Below, piece after piece: positions 8,761-18,636 of a stretch of DNA of 64,000 bases (positions within the stretch are counted from its first letter, which is position 1; every line of letters begins with the position of its first letter). The position numbers were made by a program, and so were the translations under genes. The stretch is from assembly GCA_965222485.1 (NCBI GenBank), contig CBDCUC010000040.1, positions 868,001 to 932,000 on the forward strand. The letters are read 5' to 3'. The stretch comes from CBDCUC01 sp965222485 (GTDB taxonomy: Bacteria > Pseudomonadota > Alphaproteobacteria > Rhizobiales > Hyphomicrobiaceae). The notes below the pieces were generated by a model, which had not been told where the DNA came from, ran no database searches, and saw only the letters and a list, made by a program, of their open reading frames with translations.

Positions 8761-9087
8761 CTATGCGGAGATGGTCGCGTTGATCCACTTCTCCAGCGAT
8801 GCTTTTTGCGTCATCGCACCAACGTGCTGGGCCGCTACTTCGCCGTTATGAAACAGCATCAGCGTCGGCATGGCACGGATCGCATACTTCTGAGTGATGT
8901 TAGGGCTCTGATCGACATCGACTTTGACGACCTTGACCTTGCCCGACATCTCCTGCGCAATTTGCTCCAACGCAGGCGCCATGGCCTTACAGGGTCCACA
9001 CCACTCGGCAAAGAAGTCCACGAGCACGGGCTCGGCGGCCTTCAATACCTCAGTGTCGAACGTCGTATCGGACACGGTCTCTGCCAT
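8761..9087 (-). CDS. trxA: Thioredoxin
   Basis: 108 residues, the normal thioredoxin size. Thiol-disulfide reductase with the active site WCGPC (Cys30 and Cys33) after VLVDFFAEW, and the cis-proline loop RAMPTL. The start at 9087 is fixed by a GAGGAG ribosome site seven bases upstream; the longer open frame has no such site. It follows addA after 110 bp in the same direction, as in other Rhizobiales. A hairpin lies just before its ribosome site. Confidence 0.95.
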   Translation of the reverse strand: MAETVSDTTFDTEVLKAAEPVLVDFFAEWCGPCKAMAPALEQIAQEMSGKVKVVKVDVDQSPNITQKYAIRAMPTLMLFHNGEVAAQHVGAMTQKASLEKWINATISA

Positions 9088-9108
9088 ATTTGGTCTCCTC
9101 AAGTTTTT

Positions 9109-9130
9109 GCCGTCCCGAAACCGGGACGGC
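9109..9130 (-). other. Leader hairpin upstream of trxA
   Basis: Perfect 8-bp stem (9109-9116 with 9123-9130) in the addA-trxA gap. No T run follows it on either strand, so it looks like an RNA processing or stability element rather than a terminator. Confidence 0.4.
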
Positions 9131-9197
9131 ATCGCCCTGCATGGCGCAGGAATAAGGGCTCAATCGGGTGGGAACGTAAGAACGCGCCCGTTGATCG

Positions 9198-12100
9198 TCA
9201 AGTGAGGGAAACGCGAGAAGGGTCAAGCTCCCACAATCTTGAGCGGAATTGAGCCAATTGGGTGTCAGGTATCCCCATGATTCGCGCCGTATGCGTCCAT
9301 ACGATCGCCGCGCGAACCGATTTCCCCGGATATATTTGCTCAAGAGCTAGGCTATATGCGGCAAGTTGGAACAGGTAGGCGTCGGCGACAGAGGCTGCCT
9401 CCTCAGGCGGCGGTAGGTTGGTCTTGTAATCGACGATCAGCACCTCATCACCATTGACCACCAGGCGGTCAATCTGCCCCGAAAGACGCAAAGCCGGCCC
9501 TTTACCGGAAGGGTGCGGAATCTCCGCCGCCACAGAAACCTCCGCGCGGCTCTTCGGGCCGAACAGGATGGCAAAGTCACTGTGCTCCAGGATCGCCATC
9601 GCTTCTTCGACAATCGAGGCACGCGTACGCTTGTTTAGTGCGGGCGCACGCCGGTCTACGTAACTCACCGCCGCTGACCGGCGGCGGGCCGGTTTGATTT
9701 CGGGCAGATACTGCAGCAGCGCATGTGTGAGCGTTCCGCGCAGGAAACGGCGGTTGTCCGCACCCTCCACGGGAGGCGTTCCCGCCGGCTCATAGGGAAT
9801 GCCGCTCTCGTCGGTTCGTGCCGCGCCGCCGCTGTAATCCTTTACCTCGCCCTCGTCATCCGTTTCGTAAGGTGCAAGTTGGGATGGCGCCAGCGGTACC
9901 GTCAGTTGCGGTTCTGAAGCCGCCTTGCGCAGTGCCCACTCAGGAAGTGGCAGATCGTCATCACGAAAGGATGCTGCTGCGGCCTCACCCGCTTCAGCTT
10001 CGACAAGTTGTTCCGATTGCAATCGAAGAATATCGCGCCCATTCTCCTCAGCGTGTTCTGCGCCCAGTCGTTCCATGCTCTGCTGAATGAGGTCGTACCA
10101 GCAATCGCGCGCGCGCCCACGCGCGGTCTCAAACCCCGACACGTAAAGCCGATCGCGTGCCCGCGTCATTGCCACATAGAGCAGTCGATTGTGTTCGGCA
10201 CGGTCCAGTTGAGCTTGTCGCTGGTTGGCCGCTGAAATGGCGTCGACACGTGAGGCACCTTTGATCTGCCAGACGCGCGGATTGGCGTGCACACGATCGG
10301 CACGCCCCAGTTCGCTATCCGCCAGTTCAACCAGTCCGCCCCGGTTCGGCGTTGAAGCGGGTGAGCATGTATCGGGAAGAAACACAACCGGTGCCTCCAG
10401 GCCTTTCGCACCATGCACGGTCATGACGCGAACCTGATCCTGTCCGTGCTCCATGTCACGCTTGATCGCACGTGTGCCGCCTCTAAGCCAGGCCAGAAAT
10501 CCGGTGAGTGAAGGGGGCGCGCTATCGTCATAGCCGATCGTCAGATTGACGAATTCATCGATCGGATCAGCAGCCTCCGCTCCCAGCCGTGCAAGCATGC
10601 GCTCACGCATGCCTTCGCGTTCCAGAACATGTGCGAAGAATTCGTAAGGCGGGATGAAGTCCGCGCGCGAACGCCAGCGGATCAGGGTGTCGATGGCTTC
10701 CTGGAAGCGGTCATCACCGCCGCGCTGATCAAGCAATGCCTTCCACAAAGTCTTCCTGCTGCGTCCGTGCGCAATTTTGAACAGATCGTCGTCATCAAGT
10801 CCGAACATTGGGCTCTTCAAGACGGATGCAAGCGAAAGGTCATCCTCAGGTAGCGTGAGAAAATCGCCCAGAGCCACAAGGTCCTGCACGCTAATCTGCT
10901 GCAACAAATCGATACGGTCGGCGCCAGCAACGGGAATGTCGAGAGCCTTCAGAGCGGAGACCATCGGGCCGGCAAATGGATTGCGTTTTCGCACCAGGAT
11001 GAGAACGTCTCCGGCGCGAAGGTTGCGATTGAGTGACAAGAGCTGTTCGCCGTTGTCCAACCAGCCGCGTATTTTTTCCGCAATGCGGTTGGCGAGTTCA
11101 GTAACCGGAGAGGTTGCCGCAGTGTCCTCTAATGGCGACCAAGCACTCGAAGGAGAAGGGTCGTCGCGCTTTTCGGTCGGCCAAACCTCAATCAGTCCAC
11201 CATGATCGAAGCGATTGGCGACATGTTCGATAAACTCACCGGAAAGGCCAAGCGGCGCCGTCTGTGCACCGGTTGAAAAGACATCGTCCACCGCTTCAAG
11301 AATTGGTGTCACGGTACGAAACGACAAATTGAGCGGCACATCCCGCCACTTTTGTCCGCAGGCCTCTGCCAGTTCGCGAAACTTGGCGCCCATGGCGCCG
11401 AATTCCTCCGGTGCTGCGCCTTGGAAACTGTAGATGGATTGCTTTTCATCGCCGACGGCGAAAATTGTGCGGCTGTCGTCATCCCGCGCACCGCTGCCGG
11501 CAAAGAACTCGCGCGCAAGAGACTCCACGATACGCCACTGCATAGGGCTGGTGTCCTGGCTTTCATCGACCAAAATGTGGTCGATCCCGCCATCAAGCTT
11601 GAACAAAATCCAGTCGGACGCGTCTCCGCTCTCCAGAAGATTTGTCGTGCTCAGAATGAGGTCGTCAAAGTCAAGCGCCGCGCGCCGCGCCTTCGCCTCG
11701 CTGTAGCGCTGCATAACCTCGCTTGCCAGACGCAACAGCGCGGCCGTCGCCGAAACCGCGGCTAGTGCGGTTCGTTGTAGTCTTAGAGAGTGGAAGGTTT
11801 CTTGTGCCCGCTGTGCAATCTGCTCAAGGTCTGGATGCGCATCAGCCAGCTTTTTTGTCATTAACCTGGCGCGCTTGGTCACTGTCGAAGTGAGAAAGAA
11901 CTGTCCGAGGGCGTTCGCCCGCTCCAAGCGCGTCTTTGCGCCAAGGGCCGTTCGAACGAACGTTGAATTTGTAATGTCGGTCTTGCTTCCCTCCGACAGG
12001 GCTTGGACCAGCCGGTCAAGGTCGATCGCCGATATGCAATCGGCAAGTGCCTGGTCAATTGCACCGAGGTTTGCATCTCGAGGCACGCCCATAAGTTGGC

Positions 12101-12863
12101 GCAGGTCGGCTTCCGCTGTCGCAAACCAGGACTCATCTGAGTTACTGCCAGAGCGGGGAACGCCTTTTGTCGTATCGTAAAGCCAGTCTCGTGCTGAAAG
12201 CGCCTCGCCCAGAACATCATCGAAGCGTTCATTTGCTGCATAGGTGATGGCATAGCTCAGTGCTTGCCCAAGTGCTTCGTCCGGCCGCGCCGTTGCTTGC
12301 CTCAACACACTGTCTATGGCCTCTTTGCGCAAAGTCGCGCCTTGGTCCTCATCAAGGATTGCAAACCCGGGTGGCACGCCGGCTTCCAGGGGAAAGCGTT
12401 GCAGCAATCGCTCGCAGAATGCATGGATTGTCTGGACCTTCAGACCGCCGGGTGTTTCGATCGCCAACGTAAACAAGCGCCTAGCAAAAACGCGTTCCTC
12501 GTCCGTGCTGGCTCGGCCCAGGAGTTCACTGAGTTCGCGTCCGAGTTTCTCATCGCTTTCCGTTACCCATCCCGCCAGCCGCTCGAACACGCGCGACGAC
12601 ATTTCTGCCGCGGCTGCCTTCGTATAGGTGAGACACAAGATTCGCTCAGGCGGCGCGCCTGCAAGCATCAGCCGCAAAACGCGGTTCGTCAAAACGTGGG
12701 TTTTTCCGGTGCCGGCGTTGGCGCTTACCCATGCACAGGCCTTGGGATCAGCGGCGGATATTTGCGCACGCGTTGTTTTGGTAAGCTGTTTGGCGATGCG
12801 TTGAGCTGTCTGCTCCATACTGCGTGCGCCCTTGGCAGAGTTTTTTGCGGCAAGGTCGGTCAT
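9198..12863 (-). CDS. addA: Double-strand break repair helicase-nuclease AddA
   Basis: AddA is the UvrD-like helicase and nuclease subunit of AddAB, which resects DNA ends for RecA loading. The 1221-residue product has Walker A ANAGTGKTHVL (about 48-58), motif LDFDDLI, Walker B DESQDTSPMQW, motif III AVGDEKQSIYSFQGA, motif V RVMTVHGAKGLEAPVVFL, motif VI LYVAMTRARDRLY, and the C-terminal RecB-family nuclease motif LIVDYKTN. Its ATG overlaps the addB stop as ATGA at 12860-12863, so the two are translationally coupled. addB, addA and trxA probably form one unit. Confidence 0.97.
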   Translation of the reverse strand: MTDLAAKNSAKGARSMEQTAQRIAKQLTKTTRAQISAADPKACAWVSANAGTGKTHVLTNRVLRLMLAGAPPERILCLTYTKAAAAEMSSRVFERLAGWVTESDEKLGRELSELLGRASTDEERVFARRLFTLAIETPGGLKVQTIHAFCERLLQRFPLEAGVPPGFAILDEDQGATLRKEAIDSVLRQATARPDEALGQALSYAITYAANERFDDVLGEALSARDWLYDTTKGVPRSGSNSDESWFATAEADLRQLMGVPRDANLGAIDQALADCISAIDLDRLVQALSEGSKTDITNSTFVRTALGAKTRLERANALGQFFLTSTVTKRARLMTKKLADAHPDLEQIAQRAQETFHSLRLQRTALAAVSATAALLRLASEVMQRYSEAKARRAALDFDDLILSTTNLLESGDASDWILFKLDGGIDHILVDESQDTSPMQWRIVESLAREFFAGSGARDDDSRTIFAVGDEKQSIYSFQGAAPEEFGAMGAKFRELAEACGQKWRDVPLNLSFRTVTPILEAVDDVFSTGAQTAPLGLSGEFIEHVANRFDHGGLIEVWPTEKRDDPSPSSAWSPLEDTAATSPVTELANRIAEKIRGWLDNGEQLLSLNRNLRAGDVLILVRKRNPFAGPMVSALKALDIPVAGADRIDLLQQISVQDLVALGDFLTLPEDDLSLASVLKSPMFGLDDDDLFKIAHGRSRKTLWKALLDQRGGDDRFQEAIDTLIRWRSRADFIPPYEFFAHVLEREGMRERMLARLGAEAADPIDEFVNLTIGYDDSAPPSLTGFLAWLRGGTRAIKRDMEHGQDQVRVMTVHGAKGLEAPVVFLPDTCSPASTPNRGGLVELADSELGRADRVHANPRVWQIKGASRVDAISAANQRQAQLDRAEHNRLLYVAMTRARDRLYVSGFETARGRARDCWYDLIQQSMERLGAEHAEENGRDILRLQSEQLVEAEAGEAAAASFRDDDLPLPEWALRKAASEPQLTVPLAPSQLAPYETDDEGEVKDYSGGAARTDESGIPYEPAGTPPVEGADNRRFLRGTLTHALLQYLPEIKPARRRSAAVSYVDRRAPALNKRTRASIVEEAMAILEHSDFAILFGPKSRAEVSVAAEIPHPSGKGPALRLSGQIDRLVVNGDEVLIVDYKTNLPPPEEAASVADAYLFQLAAYSLALEQIYPGKSVRAAIVWTHTARIMGIPDTQLAQFRSRLWELDPSRVSLT

Positions 12864-15800
12864 GGTTGGTCACTATCCTCGCCATCACCCGTGCCGCCCG
12901 ACCATTCCGCAACGCGCGCCAGATGCGAATAGTCATCATAGGAGTAATCGAATTTGGAACGCCGAAGCGCCGCATAAGGCGTATCGGCATCATCAAAGCG
13001 AGCGATAAGTGTTTTCAGGCCCTCTAACGTGTCCTGCGCCAGCGCCACAATATCATCGATCTTAACATCGTGCTCATCACCCGGTGGTTCTGCACCTGAT
13101 GCCTGTATGTAGCGCAAGGCTTTGACCGCAGCATCGTCAGGTATGCCGGGGAACCCGGCCTGATCGTCAGGGAGGTCCGGCAATCGCGGCGACAGTGCAA
13201 TTGCCGCTTCCAATGCTAGCTGCGGCGCTGCACCCTCGCGCACGCGCCCGTCCGCAGGAAAGCGCCCCGTCTTATAGTCGCTGATCACAATGCCGTCCGG
13301 CTTGATGTCGATACGGTCGGCGCGCGCCGTTAGCGTGAACGGGCCGGCCGGAGCATCAAGCACCATGCGGCCCGGCACCTCAGCTAATGTTTCAATAATC
13401 CCTTCTCGCCTTTTCTCTTCTGTATCCGCAAACCAGCGCGCGAAGCGCTCAAACCGTGGATGCCAGAACGCCGCGATGCGCGGGTGATGGGCGAAATCTT
13501 CAAGGGCCTTATGCGCAAACCGCATCAAATCCTCAAACGCATTGTCGGGAAGTTGCCTAGGGTGTGCTTTTGCAAACCGCGCCATTGCGTCGTGAATGAC
13601 GCTGCCACGCAAACCCGCCCCGGGCGGCTCTGCAAGCGCCGGCAACCGTTCCAGTTGCACGATATGGCGTGCAAAGATCGCGTAGGGGTTAGAAAGCCAC
13701 GTTTCAACAGCCGACACACTGAGCCTGCGCGGGCGCGCGGACTGTGGCGGTCGCGGCGCCGGTGCTTTGGCGGGCTTTGCCGTATCCGTTCTGTTGCGTA
13801 ACAACGCCCATTCCAACCACGGTTCTTTTGCCTCAAGGCAGTGGCGCAATTGAAGACCATCAAGCAGTGCGGTAATCCGCAGCAGCCAGCGCGAAGCAAC
13901 TGTCGGATCGCCATCCACTTTAAGCGCGCGGGTGAGATAGACCGTTTCACATCCAAGCAGCGAGGTGAAATCGTGCGCCGAGTATCCGATGCGCTCTTCT
14001 GGCGAGGGCAGTCCTAACGCCTGCCGCATCGGTCGGTTAAGCCAGGGCCCGGGGTCGGCTGCTTCTGGCCATTTTCCGTCGTTAAGGCCGCTAAGAATGA
14101 CGATGTCGGGCTGTTGCAGGCGCGCTTCGAACGGCCCCCAAATGAACAGTCGTGGATGCACTGGAAGGCGCTGGCGCACATTTTCCGTGGCAACAAGCGT
14201 TCGGTAGAAGTCGGCGTAGTCGTAAGCAGAAATTGCAGGGCTGAGCGCATCGGCGTCCAAGAGTTTTTGGAACAGCAACGATGCGGTCTCGCCCGCCTCA
14301 CCATTATAAAGCGGGTTGGTGACAGGTTCCGGCGACCCATCCGGAGAGGATTTATCCACGCCGGTCTCGTCCGTCTCAGCGGGAAGTCTTGTCAGCAACT
14401 CGGTAGCGGAAATATGCGCGCGCGCAAGGTCCTGCAGCGCAATGTCGCCCGTACGCTCAAACTGCTCTCTCAATGGTTCGAATGCCAATTGCAGTGCCGC
14501 CGCCAAATCGCGCGCTGCCGTCCAATCATCTTCCCACAAACGCCGCACTGCTTTGTGCGGTTGCACCGGCCCCTTGTCCTCAAGAGAGCGGGCTGCGCGC
14601 TCAATCGCGTCTGCAACGCCTGAAAGCCCATCACCAAGATAGGGAGCTCGAAACGCAATGAGCTCCAGCGCCCTCGCACTGCGGCGGACTTCAAACGCCG
14701 ACATGCCGATACGACATAATGGGTGTTTTAAAAGTGCCATGAGCTCGGCGGGAGCAAAGCGCTTCGTTATGCAGGCAATCACAAGGTCCAGGAATGCGCC
14801 CGGCGCCGTCTTGATAAATGGCCGGCCGGCGCTGTCGTCCACGCGAATGCCCCAGCTTTCCAGTCTTGAGGCAACGCGTCGGGCGAGCAACCGGTCCGGT
14901 GACACCAGCGCGGCCGTGCGGCCCGGCGTTTCTGCTGCTTCGCGCAAAATCAGTGCTGCGACCTCGGCTTCGTCCTGCGCACTTGGCGCTTCTATGAGAC
15001 TGACATGTTCAAGCGCATCCGCAACGGCATCCTTGTCTGCACTAGAGACCCACTCGTGCCAGGCATGCGTGGTACCCGTCGGCCGCATTGTTTCACTGAT
15101 GAAACGTTGGCGTTCCTGTCTCGTCACGGCAGGGCTTGCGCTATCGGTCGCCGCTGGCATCAGAACCTGAATGTCGTCGCGCGTGACACCAAGCCGATCA
15201 AGCAAACGCTTCAGTCCGAATTGCGGGTGTTCCGGATGACCCAAATTTTGTGCACGGAATTCTGCCGTGGAGTGATCGCCAATGGCATCGCTCTTTTCCG
15301 GCGACAAGCATTGCCAGCTGTCCTCATCCATGGTCATGTCGAGACCGGGAAGAACGATAGCGCCAGCCTCCAAGCTGCAAACGGCGCGCATGAGTTCAGC
15401 TGTCGCCGGGATCGAGCCGGTCACGCCTGCAACAATGACAGGTCCATTGTCGCGCGTTTCAGCAAGACGTCGCGCTTCGGCCAGGATGAGTGCGTTCCGC
15501 CGCCAGGCTGGATTGACAAGACCTTGCTCTTTGAGATGTGCGGGCCAATGCGCCGTGATAATCTCAAGAAACTGCAAAGTCTGTTGCCAATGGTCGGCAA
15601 AGCTGTCCGGCACAAGTGCGGAAAGCCCGTCAAGTGAGACATTTTCCGTCTCAACGATATCCATGAGGTTGCCGAGCTCTGCCGCAAGATGGGCCGCTTG
15701 TGCTGGCGTACCGGCACCGGTCGAGACTACGGGACCGAGCCCCACCTCTCCGGTTGGGTCCTCACCGGCAGCGCGCATCGCCTTTGACCACCCCAAGACC

Positions 15801-16153
15801 AGTTGTGTTAGCGCCAGGACACGATCGAGTTTATCGATGGCCGGCGGCTGGTCCGGCAATTCGTGCTCAGCCCCCGCCTCTGCCAACCCCGAAAGCAAGG
15901 CCTCGTCTTCATCGCGGTCAGCGATCGGGCGTATGGTTGGCAGCAGCATGGCGCGATGGCCCGAGCACTTCAAAAACGCTTCTGCTAGTGCCCGTTCCGC
16001 GCGGCGCGTCGGCATCAGGAGGGTGTAGTCAGGAAGCTGCAACGGTTCGGGTTTCGCTCTGCCGCCCGGTAATGTGCCGTCAAGGATCGCGTTCGCCAAC
16101 GTTGGCAAAAACGCAGCGCCTGCGGGGATCGTAAAGATGTTGCCGCGACGCAT
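12860..16153 (-). CDS. addB: Double-strand break repair protein AddB
   Basis: AddB is the second subunit of the AddAB helicase-nuclease. 1097 residues. The N-terminus (NIFTIPAGAAFLPTLANAI) and the inactivated helicase core match alphaproteobacterial AddB. The C-terminal RecB-type nuclease motif IVISDYKTGRFP is present near residue 960. The Cys cluster that binds an iron-sulfur centre in the Bacillus protein is not visible around the nuclease domain (the equivalent segment reads NPYAIFARHIV), which I take as normal for this lineage. It sits 54 bp after murU and overlaps addA by 4 bases. Confidence 0.96.
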   Translation of the reverse strand: MRRGNIFTIPAGAAFLPTLANAILDGTLPGGRAKPEPLQLPDYTLLMPTRRAERALAEAFLKCSGHRAMLLPTIRPIADRDEDEALLSGLAEAGAEHELPDQPPAIDKLDRVLALTQLVLGWSKAMRAAGEDPTGEVGLGPVVSTGAGTPAQAAHLAAELGNLMDIVETENVSLDGLSALVPDSFADHWQQTLQFLEIITAHWPAHLKEQGLVNPAWRRNALILAEARRLAETRDNGPVIVAGVTGSIPATAELMRAVCSLEAGAIVLPGLDMTMDEDSWQCLSPEKSDAIGDHSTAEFRAQNLGHPEHPQFGLKRLLDRLGVTRDDIQVLMPAATDSASPAVTRQERQRFISETMRPTGTTHAWHEWVSSADKDAVADALEHVSLIEAPSAQDEAEVAALILREAAETPGRTAALVSPDRLLARRVASRLESWGIRVDDSAGRPFIKTAPGAFLDLVIACITKRFAPAELMALLKHPLCRIGMSAFEVRRSARALELIAFRAPYLGDGLSGVADAIERAARSLEDKGPVQPHKAVRRLWEDDWTAARDLAAALQLAFEPLREQFERTGDIALQDLARAHISATELLTRLPAETDETGVDKSSPDGSPEPVTNPLYNGEAGETASLLFQKLLDADALSPAISAYDYADFYRTLVATENVRQRLPVHPRLFIWGPFEARLQQPDIVILSGLNDGKWPEAADPGPWLNRPMRQALGLPSPEERIGYSAHDFTSLLGCETVYLTRALKVDGDPTVASRWLLRITALLDGLQLRHCLEAKEPWLEWALLRNRTDTAKPAKAPAPRPPQSARPRRLSVSAVETWLSNPYAIFARHIVQLERLPALAEPPGAGLRGSVIHDAMARFAKAHPRQLPDNAFEDLMRFAHKALEDFAHHPRIAAFWHPRFERFARWFADTEEKRREGIIETLAEVPGRMVLDAPAGPFTLTARADRIDIKPDGIVISDYKTGRFPADGRVREGAAPQLALEAAIALSPRLPDLPDDQAGFPGIPDDAAVKALRYIQASGAEPPGDEHDVKIDDIVALAQDTLEGLKTLIARFDDADTPYAALRRSKFDYSYDDYSHLARVAEWSGGTGDGEDSDQP

Positions 16154-16207
16154 TAATCTGTTCCCTTATTCGCTACTTATCGGACTATGTTTCTACAGCC
16201 CCGCGCT

Positions 16208-16960
16208 TCAACCGTCTGTTGGCGCTGCGGCTATCAGCGCCTCGGCTTCGGCCAGCGCCTCAGGTGTACCGACATGCATCCATTTCCCTTCTAATGGCAC
16301 ACCGTAGAGCCGGCCGGATGCGATGGCGCGGTCCCACAACACGTTGAGTGAGAATGCCCCTTGCGGAGCGCCATCGAACAAGCGTGGATGTGCGATAGAC
16401 ACGCCAGCAAACACAAACGGCGCGATCTGAGTATCAGCCCGCCGCGCCAACCGCCCATCCGCATCCATCACAAAGTCACCGGCACCGTCATAGCCAAGCG
16501 AGCCCGTGCTGGGTGCCAGCAACAGAACGCTATCCATCGCGGATGGCTCCCATGCGGCCAGCAATCGGTCAATGTTACTGCCTACACTTTCAATCCAAAC
16601 GGAGTCTGAGTTGTGGATAAGGAATGGATTGGGACCTAGTAGCGGCAGCGCGCGCACGACACCGCCGCCGGTATCGAGAATTGCGTCGCTCTCATCCGAT
16701 ATTGTAATTGACGGCTGCTCGCGCCCATTGACATAGGCGATCAGCTTGTCTGCGTGATAATGCGCATTGACGACCGCGCGCTTGATGCCCGCAGCACTGA
16801 GTCTACCCAAAACGTGGTCGATAAGGGTGCGGCCCGCCAATTCCACCAGCGGCTTCGGTTTATCATCCGTCAGCGGCCGCATGCGCTTGCCAAACCCTGC
16901 CGCGAGCACGATGGCCGTGTCGATAAGCCCCGCTCTTGGCGTGTCGCCAGATTCCGTCAT
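16208..16960 (-). CDS. murU: Nucleotidyltransferase, probable MurNAc-1-P uridylyltransferase MurU
   Basis: 250 residues with a GT-A-like nucleotidyltransferase fold. The signature VLAAGFGKRMRPLT and the basic KPKPLVELAG segment lie at about 18-43, LIHNSDSVW supplies the metal-binding region, and WMHVGTPEAL closes the domain. MurU makes UDP-MurNAc from MurNAc-1-phosphate in peptidoglycan recycling. The neighbour just upstream carries an AmgK-like kinase domain, the enzyme that supplies MurNAc-1-phosphate, which strongly supports this assignment over a general glucose-1-phosphate nucleotidyltransferase. Same operon direction as tsaE/amgK, addB and addA. Confidence 0.87.
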   Translation of the reverse strand: MTESGDTPRAGLIDTAIVLAAGFGKRMRPLTDDKPKPLVELAGRTLIDHVLGRLSAAGIKRAVVNAHYHADKLIAYVNGREQPSITISDESDAILDTGGGVVRALPLLGPNPFLIHNSDSVWIESVGSNIDRLLAAWEPSAMDSVLLLAPSTGSLGYDGAGDFVMDADGRLARRADTQIAPFVFAGVSIAHPRLFDGAPQGAFSLNVLWDRAIASGRLYGVPLEGKWMHVGTPEALAEAEALIAAAPTDG

Positions 16961-17052
16961 GCTCGCGTTAGCCTTTCTCAGTTTTCAATGGTGGGGCGCA
17001 CGCGCCAATGAGATGAAAATGACAGATCCAACCACATGAAGAACGTCATTGC

Positions 17053-18636
17053 TCAGGCGCTCCGTACGCGCGTCTCGTTCGGAAACGCACCATCGTACCA
17101 GGCTTTCAAATCGGCCAGCTTTGGGTGCTCAAGGTCCCGCTCAAGGTAGCGCCATATGCGGCCGATATGTTGCAAGTATTGCGTCTTTCCATCGCGTTTT
17201 GCGAGACGAGCGAAAATGCCCAGAATTTTGGTGTTGCGCTGTGCGCCAACAGCCCGGTAGCAAAATTGAAATCGCTGTGCATCGAACGCCGGCTCAATTT
17301 CCGAAACGCGCTTGCAATAGTGTGCAAGCAGGGCGTCCTCCAGCGCTGCGTCGACGTCCAGCCTGGCATCCTGCAACAATGAGACGAGATCGTATGCCGC
17401 AGGTCCCTGCATGGCATCCTGAAAGTCTATGATGCCGACCTTAGCCTTCCCTTCGCGCGCGTTGCACCACAACAGGTTGGGCGAATGAAAGTCGCGCAAG
17501 AGCCAGTGCGGTGCCTCACCTGCCAGGCCCAACCAAACTTGCGACCAAAGCTCGCAAAATCGATCCGCTACTGCGGTACGGCATTCCTGATTGTGAATGT
17601 AGGGCCAGTACCAATCTGTAAGGAGTTCGGTTTCAATGGCGAATGCTTCGCCGTCGAATTTGTGCAGTCGATATTGTGTTCCGTCCGGTAAGCTCATCTG
17701 ATCAGGGATCGGTGTTTGGCGCAATTCAATCAGAGTGTCGACGGCCGCTTGCCACAGCGTCTCCTGCAGGCTCGCGCGCGATGCATCGTCGGTTACTTTT
17801 TGCAAAACCGAACCAAACACACCATCTCCCAGATCTTCACAGACCACAAAGCCCTGCTCCAGATCGCACGCGTAAATGTCTGGAACGTTGAAACCAGCCT
17901 GCTTGAGCGTTTCGGCAATGGCGACGAAGGGTCGTACATCTTGTGCAAGGTGTGCAATCTCACCATACGTTCTTTCGCCACGAATTGGTGGTCCATCAGT
18001 GTTTCGCGGTGAGTCGATAAGAATGGCGAGACGGCCATCCGCATCTTCAAGGCGCGCATACCGGCGCGCAGACGCATCTCCTTGAAAATACCTGATCCGC
18101 ACGTTTGGACCGCGCCACGGCGTGCTATCGATGACGTGCAACATGGCTTGTAGGCGGTTGAGGCGATGCGCCCACATGCCCATCGCGATGAGTTTGAGGT
18201 CGCGTTTGTCATGGCCGTCTTGCGTAGGGTTCGCCGCACTATCGCAAATTTCAATTGTGAGGCGGTCGGCAGGAAGCTCTCCTTCCGCTCGCTCAGGCCA
18301 CTCAACAACCGCAACGCCGTCCTCGATAAGCTGTTCGAACCCAAGCTCAACAAGCTCTCCTGCCCCACTTAGACGGTATAGGTCGAAGTGCGAGACATTG
18401 AGGCGACCTCCGTCGTAGGTCTGCACGATTGTGAAGGTCGGGCTCGGGATCTCTTCGTCGTCACGGCCGACGAGGCCACGAATGAAGGCACGCGCGAACG
18501 TTGTTTTGCCGGCGCCGAGTCCGCCTTTGAGCGCAATCAGGTCACCGCGCTGTACGATGAATGCAAGGGCTTCGGCAAGGTGCCGCATGCCTGACTCATC
18601 TATTCCGCCGTGATAACACGTTACGTCCTTCATCAT
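17053..18636 (-). CDS. TsaE-AmgK fusion: tRNA t6A ATPase plus MurNAc/GlcNAc kinase
   Basis: 527 residues, two domains. The N-terminal part (about 1-150) is TsaE, the ATPase needed for t6A37 tRNA modification, with Walker A GGLGAGKTTFARA (Lys44) and SPTFTIVQTY. The C-terminal part (about 185-510) is an aminoglycoside-phosphotransferase-fold kinase with the catalytic loop RDFHSPNLLW and the metal-binding IIDFQDAMQGPAAYDL, as in AmgK, which phosphorylates MurNAc and GlcNAc at C1. This fusion is known from other alphaproteobacteria. Next to murU it completes the MurNAc recycling pair. A GTG or ATG start nearby cannot be distinguished; the ATG at 18636 gives the expected TsaE N-terminus. Confidence 0.92.
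   Translation of the reverse strand: MMKDVTCYHGGIDESGMRHLAEALAFIVQRGDLIALKGGLGAGKTTFARAFIRGLVGRDDEEIPSPTFTIVQTYDGGRLNVSHFDLYRLSGAGELVELGFEQLIEDGVAVVEWPERAEGELPADRLTIEICDSAANPTQDGHDKRDLKLIAMGMWAHRLNRLQAMLHVIDSTPWRGPNVRIRYFQGDASARRYARLEDADGRLAILIDSPRNTDGPPIRGERTYGEIAHLAQDVRPFVAIAETLKQAGFNVPDIYACDLEQGFVVCEDLGDGVFGSVLQKVTDDASRASLQETLWQAAVDTLIELRQTPIPDQMSLPDGTQYRLHKFDGEAFAIETELLTDWYWPYIHNQECRTAVADRFCELWSQVWLGLAGEAPHWLLRDFHSPNLLWCNAREGKAKVGIIDFQDAMQGPAAYDLVSLLQDARLDVDAALEDALLAHYCKRVSEIEPAFDAQRFQFCYRAVGAQRNTKILGIFARLAKRDGKTQYLQHIGRIWRYLERDLEHPKLADLKAWYDGAFPNETRVRSA

Noticed and set aside
12860..16153. Loss of the AddB iron-sulfur cluster as a mutation
   Set aside because: The lack of Cys near the nuclease domain seems normal for alphaproteobacterial AddB, so it is not a defect of this gene.
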